Notes under the pieces: model-generated
What the model saw: the letters and a program-made list of their open reading frames with translations, nothing else
What the model was told of the DNA's origin: nothing
The model's database searches: none
Source of the DNA: Aldehydirespirator sp965205155
Lineage (GTDB): Bacteria > Actinomycetota > Acidimicrobiia > Acidimicrobiales > Aldehydirespiratoraceae
DNA length: 64,000 nt
Assembly: GCA_965205155.1 (NCBI GenBank)
Contig: OZ242033.1
Location: 2,108,001 to 2,172,000 of the forward strand
Reading direction: 5' to 3'
Translations under genes and position numbers: made by a program
Shown: piece after piece, positions 8,691 through 17,087 of the stretch
Numbering within the stretch: position 1 is the first letter of the stretch
Layout of the letters: every line of letters begins with the position of its first letter

Positions 8691-8918
8691 CCAGCGTTCC
8701 CGGAGCATCCGAAGAAGGAGGTGCGCAAGGCGCTCAAGCAAGCCCGCGCCGCTGGATGGTCCGTAGTAAGGTCGAAGGGACGGTTGAGCCACACTTGGGG
8801 CGTGTTGGCCTGTCCGAGCGGCGTCTGTCGGCTCGGGGTGTCAGGCACTCCGCGAGTGCCGGAAGATCTGGCTGGTAGGATTCGGCATAAGATGATGAAC
8901 TGTAGGTGTATTCCATAA
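8688..8918 (+). CDS. Small HicA-like protein
   Basis: 76 residues, basic. The N-terminus reads EVRKALKQARAAGWSVVRSKG with LSHTWG following, which resembles the short double-stranded-RNA-binding fold of HicA-type toxins (helix, 'GW.vvr.kGsh' strand, His). The stop codon overlaps the ATG of the next gene by one base (TAATG), so the two are translationally coupled in the manner of a toxin-antitoxin pair. The assignment rests on pattern resemblance only. The C-terminal 15 residues may be non-native, because a second in-frame reading through GTPRVPEDLAGRIRH looks like the family end. Confidence 0.5.
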   Translation: MPAFPEHPKKEVRKALKQARAAGWSVVRSKGRLSHTWGVLACPSGVCRLGVSGTPRVPEDLAGRIRHKMMNCRCIP

Positions 8919-9223
8919 TGAGACGAGAAGATATGACGGAGGCCTCCTTGCCGCTGCACCACTTCACTGTCCGTACCGCCGGTGTGAGCGTGATAGACGA
9001 CGATGCTGTGTTTGATGCCCTGTTCGAGGCTGGGTGCGACGACGCGCTGGTGGGCACCGATCCGGACGGCGATTACGTCGACTTCGGACGGGCCGCCCCC
9101 ACGCTTGAGGAGGCGGTCGCCTCCGCATGTGCCGCCATCGAGTCCGTGCCGGGACTGAGGGTGCTCCGAGTCGAGCCGTACGAACTCGAAGAAGCCCCAG
9201 CCGAGGCAGCGCAACTGTCGTAG
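8918..9223 (+). CDS. Partner of the HicA-like protein, possible antitoxin
   Basis: About 101 residues, strongly acidic, starting at the ATG overlapping the upstream stop (an ATG at 8936 is an alternative). The segment DDDAVFDALFEAGCDDALVGTDPDGDYVDFGRAAPTLEEAV is a compact alpha/beta region seen in small actinobacterial proteins that usually carry a C-terminal helix-turn-helix; here the protein stops without that part. Co-transcribed with the HicA-like gene. Function is not known; the role as antitoxin is inferred from coupling and size. Confidence 0.5.
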   Translation: MRREDMTEASLPLHHFTVRTAGVSVIDDDAVFDALFEAGCDDALVGTDPDGDYVDFGRAAPTLEEAVASACAAIESVPGLRVLRVEPYELEEAPAEAAQLS

Positions 9224-9266
9224 CTCCCGCAGGTGTAACAAGAGGCCTGCGAGGCGACTGGCCGGG

Positions 9267-10226
9267 CTACAGGTCGGGCCAGCGGCGGGAGCGGGTCGAG
9301 GGGGTGCGGCGGCGGCCGTCCAGGGCCCACTGGCGGCGCCAGACCCCGACATCCGGGCCGGTGAGGGTGCCGCTGGCGCTGGCGTGGGCCCGCTTGCGGG
9401 CCGAGTACCAGTCGGTGCTGGCCTCGTCGGCCAGGGCAGTCACCGCCGCCTCTATCCGGGCTGCAAAGCGGGGAGCCCTCTCGCCGGGCGCGGGCTTCAT
9501 GGGAGAGCCGAAGGTCACCGTCGCCTCGCCGGGCTTGGGCGTCGTGCGGCCCTTGCGCATGATGGCGCCCGTCCCCTGCAGATGGACGGGGACCACCGGC
9601 ACGTCGCACCGCAGAGCCAGGTAGGCCGCGCCGCCCCGAAACGTCTGCCCCCAGCCGTCGGGGCTGCGGCCTCCCTCCGGGTAGATCAGCAGGCTCCAGC
9701 CGTCGTCGATGAGCCCGGCGGCGTAGTCGGCGGACCGGCGGCCAACCCGGGCACGCTCGATGGGGATGGCGCCCATCGCCAAGGCTGCGACCGTTCCCGC
9801 CACCCGGGTGCCGAAGAAGTAGTCGGCGGCCGCCCCGACCACGATCTTGTGGCGCCAGGGCTCGGGGATCGACGTGAGCAGCAGGGACGTGTCGATGTGG
9901 CTGTGATGGTTGGCCGCGAAGATGACCGGCCCCTTGAGCTCACTGAGGCGGTCGGTGCCGCGGCGGCGGGGCGAGGCGAGCACCTGCACCATGGCCCGCA
10001 TGGGTCCCTCGACCATGGCGGCCCGGAACATGCGCGCCGGCCAGCGGCGGGCCCAGTCCGTGTCGAAATCGACGCCGGTACGTCCCGGTACATGGGGGGG
10101 CTCCACGCCGCCGGGAACGGTGGGCGCCCGCAGCGGGAACGAGCGAGCCCTCAACGCGCGGGCCGGCGACGGCAGACGGTGCCGGAGCTGCACCAGGCCG
10201 AGATCGTGCGCGATGCCCACTACCAC
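9267..10226 (-). CDS. plsC: 1-acyl-sn-glycerol-3-phosphate acyltransferase family protein
   Basis: Membrane-associated acyltransferase, probably transferring an acyl chain to lysophosphatidate or a related acceptor. 319 residues. Motif I NHHSHID (H-x4-D) and motif III YPEGGRSPDG are intact, with VPVVPVHLQG after them. The GTG at 10226 lies inside a duplicated 32-bp segment copied from the end of the upstream larA-like gene, so the true start may be further in (the segment from FDTDWARRWPARMF onward looks like genuine protein). Last gene of the ddl-acyl-CoA reductase-larA-plsC run; a role in lipid metabolism fits the acyl-CoA reductase neighbour. Confidence 0.85.
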   Translation of the reverse strand: MVVGIAHDLGLVQLRHRLPSPARALRARSFPLRAPTVPGGVEPPHVPGRTGVDFDTDWARRWPARMFRAAMVEGPMRAMVQVLASPRRRGTDRLSELKGPVIFAANHHSHIDTSLLLTSIPEPWRHKIVVGAAADYFFGTRVAGTVAALAMGAIPIERARVGRRSADYAAGLIDDGWSLLIYPEGGRSPDGWGQTFRGGAAYLALRCDVPVVPVHLQGTGAIMRKGRTTPKPGEATVTFGSPMKPAPGERAPRFAARIEAAVTALADEASTDWYSARKRAHASASGTLTGPDVGVWRRQWALDGRRRTPSTRSRRWPDL

Positions 10227-10301
10227 GCCCTCCCGGTCACTCCATGTCGGCCATCGTCGCCGGTTCCTCCCACGCCCTCCCGGTCACTCCACGTCCGCCA
10301 T
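10223..10301. repeat. Near-exact direct repeat at the end of the LarA-like gene
   Basis: The 32-bp segment CCACGCCCTCCCGGTCACTC... at 10223-10254 recurs at 10270-10301 with two mismatches, giving a 47-bp repeat period. The right copy contains the stop codon and last codons of the LarA-like gene; the left copy overlaps the annotated start of plsC. Confidence 0.8.
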
Positions 10302-11897
10302 GAGGATGGGCGGGTTGTGCACGTGGGTGATCGTGGGCGAGGGCCCCACCACGTCGCTCGCCATCTCCAGGGCGTCCGACAGGGTGGACGCAGGCTGGAA
10401 GCCCATGCGCCGCACCGCCTTGGTGTCGCCGCCCACCACGATCACCCGGCCCAGCCACTGCAGGGCGTGCGCCCCCCAGTACCACATGTAGAAGGGATGC
10501 ACCCCGTGGTAGGCGTAGCTGGTGCGGTAGAGGTGCACGTACCACTCGTCGGTGGCGAACTGGGCCTCGTACTTGGCCTCCAGCTCGGCCGGGTCGGTCG
10601 TCTCCGCCAGCAGCTGCTCGAAGAAGTCGATGTAGCTGGGATGGTGCACCGGGTGGAACTCCCAGCGGGTGGGGTGGCTCATGATGACCACCCCGCCCTC
10701 GCGCACCAGCGGCCGGCCCCGGTACAGGTTGAAGAAGTAGCCCAGGCCCAAACACATCACCAGGATCGGGTTCATCACCGAGTTGACGTTGTAGGGGCAG
10801 ATGTAGGGCAGCCCCATGGTGAGCACGTCGGTCTGGCCCTGCACCGGCACCAGGTGCTGGGCCAGCACGTTGGCGGTGGTGCTCTCGTGTACCGGCTCCA
10901 CCGCGCCGGCCTGCACCGAGGTCATCTCGTAGGGCGCCAGCCACCGGTTGAACACGCCCCGGCAGGCCGCCGGCGGCATCGCCCTGAGCCCGGCGTGCAT
11001 GGCCATGAACGAGGCCCGGTCCCGGGCGCTCCACTCCCACTCGCGCTTCTGCAGCACCGCCAGGGGGCCGTCGTGGCCGAAGGTGTTGTTGTTAACGGTG
11101 GTCTCGATCTGGAAGATGGGCGGGCCGCTGGCCTTGATCACCTCGCCCTGGCGCCAGTTGGAGTGGTGCAGTTCGGAGCGGGGCCGGTCCATGAACGATC
11201 GGGAGTTCAGCATGGTCCCGACGTTGTGGTGGTGGCGCAGCGACCAGTAGTCGGCCAGGCCGGTGGCGGTGGACTTCCAGCCCCCGTCCATGGCCACCAG
11301 GTTGATGTTCACGTACACCAGCAGGTCGCTCTCGGCGGCCCGCCGGTTCATGGTGACCAGCTCGTCGTGGTCGGTGCGGCCCAGCTCCACCATGCCGTCG
11401 GGGTCCTCGGCGTCGTGGTTGTAGAGCGCGCCCTGCGGGGCGAAGGCGTCGAACACCCGCTCGCCCAGGGCGTGGCGCAGCTCGTCGTCGGTCATCCGGC
11501 GGTGCAGGGCCAGAGCCGCGATCAGGTGCACGTCGTCCACCCCCGCGGCGGCCGCCATGTCGAGGACCTGCTCGATGATCCGCTGGCGGATGTCGGGGCG
11601 TCGCATGGGCGGCAGCGGCAGCGAGATGTCGTCGAAGGCGATGGTCAGCTTCATTCCCGGCCGCAGCCGCGACGGCAGCGGGTCGGAGTCGAGCGGGTTC
11701 AGCAGGGCGTCGCGGATGGCTTCCTCGGGATCGGGCAGGCCGGCGAGGGGCTCGGCCGGGTAGATGATCCGGCTGCGCCCCGGGGGCAGCCTCTCCAGGC
11801 GGAAGCCCTCGCCGTGATGGAACAGGATCGGCGGCGTCGAGCGGTCGACGTCGAGCACCAGTCCCGGCCGCGGTGCCTTCCGGCGCTCGGCGGCCAT
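10284..11897 (-). CDS. LarA-like protein (DUF2088 lactate racemase family)
   Basis: 537 residues, with an N-terminal LarA/DUF2088 domain. Visible landmarks are FDDISLPLPPM near residue 90, the LHRRMTDDEL segment that corresponds to the THRPMT region of LarA, NHDAED, and GGWKSTATGLAD, which matches the GGRKS motif holding the lysine that binds the nickel-pincer cofactor. LarA itself racemises lactate; homologues act on other 2-hydroxy acids, so the substrate here is unknown. The ~200-residue C-terminal part is not the standard LarA C-terminal domain. No larB, larC or larE is in the window. It sits 46 nt after the acyl-CoA reductase-HAD gene. Confidence 0.72.
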   Translation of the reverse strand: MAAERRKAPRPGLVLDVDRSTPPILFHHGEGFRLERLPPGRSRIIYPAEPLAGLPDPEEAIRDALLNPLDSDPLPSRLRPGMKLTIAFDDISLPLPPMRRPDIRQRIIEQVLDMAAAAGVDDVHLIAALALHRRMTDDELRHALGERVFDAFAPQGALYNHDAEDPDGMVELGRTDHDELVTMNRRAAESDLLVYVNINLVAMDGGWKSTATGLADYWSLRHHHNVGTMLNSRSFMDRPRSELHHSNWRQGEVIKASGPPIFQIETTVNNNTFGHDGPLAVLQKREWEWSARDRASFMAMHAGLRAMPPAACRGVFNRWLAPYEMTSVQAGAVEPVHESTTANVLAQHLVPVQGQTDVLTMGLPYICPYNVNSVMNPILVMCLGLGYFFNLYRGRPLVREGGVVIMSHPTRWEFHPVHHPSYIDFFEQLLAETTDPAELEAKYEAQFATDEWYVHLYRTSYAYHGVHPFYMWYWGAHALQWLGRVIVVGGDTKAVRRMGFQPASTLSDALEMASDVVGPSPTITHVHNPPILMADVE

Positions 11898-11943
11898 CAG
11901 GCCGATCTCCCGGGGAGTCCCAGTCCGCGTGCCCTCCCGGCCA

Positions 11944-14310
11944 TCAGGCTGACCTCGCCAGTTCTGTGCGGCGCGCCCCGCCGCGGCTGCGAGGCGGCAG
12001 CGGCAGGAGCTTGGCCGGGGCGCCGGCGCTGGTGGACCAGTGCTCGATCAGCCATCCCCGGCGCCGGGCCAGCGCGGCCAGCTTGGTCTCGGGATTGACC
12101 GCCACCGGGAAGCCGACCGCCTCCAGCATGGGCAGGTCCGAGGTGCTGTCGGCGTAGGCCACCGACTCCCGCAGGTCGAGGCCGTGCAACTCCGCGAAGT
12201 CGACGAGGGTCTGGTAGCGGGCCTCGCCGGTGGGCGGCACGGAGGTGAGCCGGCCGTCGTAGACGCCGTCGCTCGATCCCATCTCGGCCGCGATGATGTG
12301 GTCGAACAGCGGTCGCAGCGGCGCGATCACGAAGTCCAGCGCGCCGGTGATGAGCAGCGTCATGTGCCCGGCCCGGCGGTGCTCGCGGACGCGGCGGATG
12401 CCCTGGGGGAACGACTTGGTGATGAGGAGATCGCTGAGCATCTCGGTGCAGTCCGCGTCGATGCGGTCCACGCTGGCCCCCTCGAAGCGCCGGTAGAAGT
12501 AGCGCAGGAAGTCGCTGCGGTCCTTGCGGTCCAGGGCCAGCAGCCGGGGCGCCTCGCCGAGCGTGCGGGCCACGAAGCGGACACGGTCGAGGTCGTCGAG
12601 CTCCCGGGTGGCGAGCCACGCGTAGCTGGCCACGACGTTCGAGGCGATCAGCGTGTTCTCCAGGTCGAACACGGCCAGGTGGCGCTCGGGCGACAGCACC
12701 TGGCGGCGCAGGCGGGTGGAGCGCGACTCGCTGCGGCTCGAGCGGCTGCCGGGCGCCATCTTCAGGCGGGCCTGCTCGACCATCGACGGCAGGTGCACCT
12801 GCTGCACGTAGTAGGTCCAGTCGATGACGGCGGGATCGAAGCCGAACTCGGCTCGATCGTCGTCGTCGATCCAGTTCCAGAGCTCCATGAGCCGGTCGAG
12901 CTGGTAGATCGCCTCGCACTCGGCGTAGGCGCCGTACAGCTCGACGTACTCGTTGGCCCTCTCGAGCTGGTGGCGGCGCTCCTCGAGGCTGGCGCTCATC
13001 AGGGCGTGGCGCCCTCGCAGGGGCAGCGCCGACAGCACCCGGTCGGCCGTCTCCAGGGAGCGTTGCGCTCGCTGGAGCTGTTTCGCCACCCTTCCCCGAC
13101 CGGGGAAGGACCACCGGGGAACCGGGATCGGCTGGTTGTGCTCGTCGTAGACGGGGTGCTCGGTGAACCAGCCGCTCACCAGGTCGAAGAGCTGGCCGTA
13201 CTTGAGCGGGTTCATGGCCCCGCTGGCCACCTGGACGACGTCGGGGCTGGGGTCCACCGGGCCTCTGGCGGCCACCGCCAGGATGGTCGCCACCACCAGG
13301 TCGACGGGGATCACGTCGACGATGCCCTCGGGCACGCCGGGGAACTCCTTGAGCAGTCCCCGGGCGTAGGCGGCGATCACCGGCTCGGCCATGCGGAATC
13401 CCCGGATCCACCCCGGGTAGGGCTCGGCCAGGGCCGACTCGATGATCGAGGGCCGCACGATGCTCACCGCCATGTCGCCGCGGGTCTCGGCCAGGGCGCG
13501 CTCGCCGAGGGCCTTGGTGAAGGCGTAGGCGTCGGGGAAGCCGAGGCTCGATGCCCGGGCCCGACCGGCCTGAGTCATCTGGTCGTCGACCCAGCGGCGC
13601 CGCAAGCTCTCCACCTTCTCGGACAGGGCGGGGATACCGGCCGCGCCGAGCTCCCGGCGGGCCTGGGTCGACAGTGCGGCCAGGCGATCGGGGCTGCGGC
13701 TGGCCTGCTCGGCGTCGCGGCGGGCCTGGCGGGCGCTGGCGACCTCGTCGCGCCAGTCCACCTCGGTGAAGAACGGCGAGTCGTCCACCAGCTCCTCGGG
13801 GGCGGCGCCCCGGCGGCTGCCGGCCACGTAGCAGGTCGACACCGCGATCATGTGGGCGTTGGAGCCGGTCTCGGACAGGATCGCGGCCACCCGGCTCGGC
13901 CCGAGCAGGTTGACCTCCACCGCGTCGTCGAGGGCCGAGTCGAAGTTCACGGTGGCCGCGGAGTGGATCACTATGTCGCAGCCGGCCAGCGCGGCCCGGC
14001 CCTCGTCGTCGAGGCCGAGCCCGTCGACACCGACGTCGCCGGCCACCGCGGTGACCCTGCGGGCGGTCATCTCGTCGTAGCTCTCGCCGCCGGAGTCCTC
14101 TTCGGCCTGCCGGCGAAGCCCGTCGAAGGCATCGTTGCGGAGCACGTCTCGCTGCACCCTCCGGGCCGCGCCCCGACGGCCCGGACGCACCACCAGCACC
14201 AGTTCGCAGTCGGGCACGCAGCGCAGCAGCCGCTCGGTGAGAGCGGTCCCCAGGAACCCGGTGGCCCCGGTGATGGCGATCCGCTTGCTGGCGAGAGACT
14301 CGACGATCAC
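11944..14310 (-). CDS. Fatty acyl-CoA reductase-like SDR fused to a HAD-IB phosphatase domain
   Basis: 788-residue two-domain protein. Residues ~8-330 form an extended SDR/'male sterility' reductase domain with the NAD(P) motif TGATGFLGTALTERLL, a STCYVAG serine segment and Y-x3-K in DAYAFTKALGE. A middle region (~330-540) resembles the FAR C-terminal domain. Residues ~560-760 form a HAD-IB domain: FDLENTLIASN (motif I), LLITGALD (motif II) and AYADSTSDLPMLEAVG (motif IV). In motif I the second aspartate of D-x-D is Glu. The predicted reaction is reduction of an acyl-CoA or acyl thioester; the HAD substrate is unknown. Lies 34 nt after ddl. Confidence 0.8.
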   Translation of the reverse strand: MIVESLASKRIAITGATGFLGTALTERLLRCVPDCELVLVVRPGRRGAARRVQRDVLRNDAFDGLRRQAEEDSGGESYDEMTARRVTAVAGDVGVDGLGLDDEGRAALAGCDIVIHSAATVNFDSALDDAVEVNLLGPSRVAAILSETGSNAHMIAVSTCYVAGSRRGAAPEELVDDSPFFTEVDWRDEVASARQARRDAEQASRSPDRLAALSTQARRELGAAGIPALSEKVESLRRRWVDDQMTQAGRARASSLGFPDAYAFTKALGERALAETRGDMAVSIVRPSIIESALAEPYPGWIRGFRMAEPVIAAYARGLLKEFPGVPEGIVDVIPVDLVVATILAVAARGPVDPSPDVVQVASGAMNPLKYGQLFDLVSGWFTEHPVYDEHNQPIPVPRWSFPGRGRVAKQLQRAQRSLETADRVLSALPLRGRHALMSASLEERRHQLERANEYVELYGAYAECEAIYQLDRLMELWNWIDDDDRAEFGFDPAVIDWTYYVQQVHLPSMVEQARLKMAPGSRSSRSESRSTRLRRQVLSPERHLAVFDLENTLIASNVVASYAWLATRELDDLDRVRFVARTLGEAPRLLALDRKDRSDFLRYFYRRFEGASVDRIDADCTEMLSDLLITKSFPQGIRRVREHRRAGHMTLLITGALDFVIAPLRPLFDHIIAAEMGSSDGVYDGRLTSVPPTGEARYQTLVDFAELHGLDLRESVAYADSTSDLPMLEAVGFPVAVNPETKLAALARRRGWLIEHWSTSAGAPAKLLPLPPRSRGGARRTELARSA

Positions 14311-14344
14311 GGGGTTAGTTCTAGTGCCCGCGAGCGCCGGAGGC

Positions 14345-15490
14345 TCACGATGGGCCTCGATCCGGTGCAGCTCCGGGGTCGGTGCGAGTGTGGTGCTCGC
14401 GCCGGGAGTGGCGCTCCAGGGCCAGGTCCACGAGCCGGTCTATGAGCCGGGAGTAGGGGAGTCCGGTCGCAGCCCACAGCTTGGGGTACATCGATATGGG
14501 GGTGAAGCCCGGCATCGTGTTGAGCTCGCTCACCAGCCAGCCCCGGTCGCCGCGGCCGTCGCGCCCGTCCTCGTACAGGAAGTCGACCCGAGCCAGGCCT
14601 TCCACTCGCAGCGCCCGGTAGGCGTCGATGGCGAGGCTCTGGCAGGCGGCGATCTCGTCGTCGTCGAGGGGAGCCGGTATCAGCAGTTCGGCGCCGTCCT
14701 CGTACTTGTCCGCGTAGTCGTAGAACTCCGCGCCGGGGATGATCTCGCCGGGCAGGCTGGCCTCGGGCTGGTCGTTGCCGAGGACCGCCACCTCGATCTC
14801 GCGGGCCCTGGACTCCTCCTCCACGATGATGGAGCGGTCATAGCGGCACGCCAGGCGGAGCCCGTCGGCGACGGCCTGGCGGGTGGTCGCCCTGGTGATG
14901 CCGACCGAGGATCCCATGCTCGCCGGTTTCACGAACACGGGCAGGCCGAGATCGGTGACGATGGCCTCGACCTGCGGAGTCAGCTCGGAGTCGCTGGCGG
15001 CCGGATCGTCGAGCGTGACGCTGCGCCAGCGGGTGTGGGCGATGCCGGCCGCGGCCAGCATCGTGTTGGCTGCGGTCTTGTCCATGCACAGCGCCGAGGC
15101 CAGCACGCCCGCCCCGGCGTAGGGGACCCGGGCCAGCTCCAGCAGGCCCTGCACCGTCCCGTCCTCGCCCATCGGCCCGTGCAGGATCGGCAGCACCACC
15201 GTGGGTCCGGCGGGACCGGCTCCGGGACTGGCGGTCAGCGCCGGCAGAGGCTCGATCTCCGGACCGGCCGCGCTGAGCTGCTCGGGCAGGGCCTCGGGGC
15301 CGCCCCCCAAGGCTTCGAGAGCCGCCGCGGCCTGCACCCAGCGCCCCTCCCGGGTGATGCCCACCGGCTCGACGACGTACTTCTCGGGATCAGCCGCAGC
15401 AACCACATGGCGGGCCGACACGCACGACACGTCGTGCTCGGCGGAGCGTCCCCCGAACAACACGACCAGCCTCACCCTTCGGTCCTCCAC
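14345..15490 (-). CDS. ddl: D-alanine-D-alanine ligase
   Basis: ATP-grasp ligase making D-Ala-D-Ala for peptidoglycan. 381 residues. The N-terminus has LFGGRSAEHDVSCVSA, followed by LHGPMGEDGTVQG, KPASMGSSVGI (nucleotide-binding) and, at the C-terminus, RVDFLYEDG and ELNTMPGFTPISMYPKLW with the Mg-binding Glu/Asn. The start is a GTG at 15490 (a second in-frame GTG lies a few codons in). Divergent from murF across 97 bp, so two steps of the same pathway face a shared promoter region. Confidence 0.95.
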   Translation of the reverse strand: MEDRRVRLVVLFGGRSAEHDVSCVSARHVVAAADPEKYVVEPVGITREGRWVQAAAALEALGGGPEALPEQLSAAGPEIEPLPALTASPGAGPAGPTVVLPILHGPMGEDGTVQGLLELARVPYAGAGVLASALCMDKTAANTMLAAAGIAHTRWRSVTLDDPAASDSELTPQVEAIVTDLGLPVFVKPASMGSSVGITRATTRQAVADGLRLACRYDRSIIVEEESRAREIEVAVLGNDQPEASLPGEIIPGAEFYDYADKYEDGAELLIPAPLDDDEIAACQSLAIDAYRALRVEGLARVDFLYEDGRDGRGDRGWLVSELNTMPGFTPISMYPKLWAATGLPYSRLIDRLVDLALERHSRREHHTRTDPGAAPDRGPS

Positions 15491-15587
15491 CCCGGCGACG
15501 CTAGCGCCCGCGGTGAATTGGCAGTGTCTTGCACGGTGTGCGTGCGTTGTGCTGCCAGTTCGCGGCTGGGCGTGTCACACTCGTGCC

Positions 15588-17030
15588 GTGCGCTGGGCCC
15601 TGCACGAGATCGCCGCGGTTACCGGAGGCCGGCTGCACGGCGATGGGTCCACCGCGGTGGACGGCGTCACCCAGGACAGCCGCGACGTTCAGCCGGGGAT
15701 GCTGTTCGTGCCGCTGGTAGCCGAGCGCGACGGACACGACTTCATCGACGACGCGGTGGCACGCGGCGCTTCGGCCTATCTCACCGCCCGCGGCCCGTCC
15801 GGGGTCGACGCCGTCGCGGTGGAGGTCGACGACACCCAGGCGGCGCTCACCGCCCTGGCCCGCGAGGCACGGAGCCGGCTCGGGTCGGTGCCGGTGGTGG
15901 GCATAACCGGATCGGTTGGCAAGACCACCACCAAGGACCTGCTGGCCGCGGTGCTCGGTCGGGACCGGTGGGTGTGGGCCAGCACCCGATCGTTCAACAA
16001 CGAGATCGGGGTGCCGATCACCCTGCTGTCGGCTCCCGCCGATGCCGAGGCGCTCGTGGTCGAGATGGGTTCGAGAGGGACGGGACACATCGCCGAACTG
16101 TGCCGCGTGGCCCGACCGACCATGGGTGTGATCACCACAGTCGGGCTGTCCCACACCAGCGAGCTGGGATCGTTGGCCGCGGTGGTGTCGGCCAAGCGGG
16201 AGCTGGTCGAGGCCCTCCCCGCGGCCGACGACGGGGGAGTGGCCTTCCTCAACGCGGGCGTGCCCGAGGTGCTGTCCATGGCTGAGGCCACCGAGGCTCG
16301 GGTGGTCACCTTTGGCGCCGGCGGGGAGGTGAGCGCCCGGAGCATCGAGCTCGACGACGATTTGACGCCTCGCTTCGTGCTGTGCAGCCCTGGCGGGAGG
16401 GTCGAGGTGGAGCTGGGGGCCAGGGGAGTCCACTCGGTCGACAACGCGCTGGCCGCGGCCGCGGTGAGCTTGGAGCTGGGCGTCTCCCTGGAGGGCGTGG
16501 CCGCGGGGCTGGCCGAGCCGACCCTGTCGCCCTTGCGCATGGAGGTCACCCGGACCGCCGCGGGCGCCCGCCTGCTCAACGACTGCTACAACGCCAACCC
16601 GCTGTCGATGCGGGCGGCCCTGCACGCCCTGGCCGCACTCCCGGCGCAGCGCCGGATTGCAGTGCTGGGCGTCATGGCCGAGCTGGGCGACTTCGAGGCC
16701 GAAGAACACGCCGCCGCGGCTTCGCTGGCAACCCGGCTCGGCATCACCGTTGTGGCGGTGGACGCGCCGGGCTACTCATCGGGCGAGAGCACCGTGATCG
16801 AGGTGCCGGACATCGACAGCGCCCTCGCCTCGCTGGGCGAGCTAGGCGCGGGCGACGCCGTGCTTGTCAAGGGATCTCGAGTCGGCGGGCTCGAGCGCTT
16901 GGTGGATCGACTCGCCAGTAGCGACGCGGGCGATCCCGCCACCGTGCGGGGCCGCTTCTCCGAGGTAGAGCCCAGCGTCGACGGCGACGAGCTCCTGTTC
17001 ACGACGGACGCCGGCTGGGAGTTCGATTGA
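15588..17030 (+). CDS. murF: UDP-N-acetylmuramoyl-tripeptide-D-alanyl-D-alanine ligase
   Basis: Adds D-Ala-D-Ala to the UDP-MurNAc-tripeptide. About 480 residues. The Mur ligase N-terminal domain has VTQDSRDVQPGMLFVPL; the ATP-binding loop is GITGSVGKTTTKDLL near residue 105; SFNNEIGVPITLL is the MurF-specific segment; and LNDCYNANPLSMRAAL plus VLGVMAELGDF mark the C-terminal region. The GTG at 15588 gives MRWALHEIAAVTGG, the expected N-terminus; the longer open frame upstream overlaps ddl antisense. Divergent from ddl. Confidence 0.94.
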   Translation: MRWALHEIAAVTGGRLHGDGSTAVDGVTQDSRDVQPGMLFVPLVAERDGHDFIDDAVARGASAYLTARGPSGVDAVAVEVDDTQAALTALAREARSRLGSVPVVGITGSVGKTTTKDLLAAVLGRDRWVWASTRSFNNEIGVPITLLSAPADAEALVVEMGSRGTGHIAELCRVARPTMGVITTVGLSHTSELGSLAAVVSAKRELVEALPAADDGGVAFLNAGVPEVLSMAEATEARVVTFGAGGEVSARSIELDDDLTPRFVLCSPGGRVEVELGARGVHSVDNALAAAAVSLELGVSLEGVAAGLAEPTLSPLRMEVTRTAAGARLLNDCYNANPLSMRAALHALAALPAQRRIAVLGVMAELGDFEAEEHAAAASLATRLGITVVAVDAPGYSSGESTVIEVPDIDSALASLGELGAGDAVLVKGSRVGGLERLVDRLASSDAGDPATVRGRFSEVEPSVDGDELLFTTDAGWEFD

Positions 17031-17087
17031 CCGCACTCTTCGTTTACCCCCCATGTCCCTCATTGGTGGTCCGCTGTACCAGCCGAT

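Noticed and set aside
9384..14445. Long plus-strand frames opposite the plsC-larA-reductase genes
   Set aside because: Same reason: the minus-strand products carry recognisable motifs and tight gene spacing; these frames do not.
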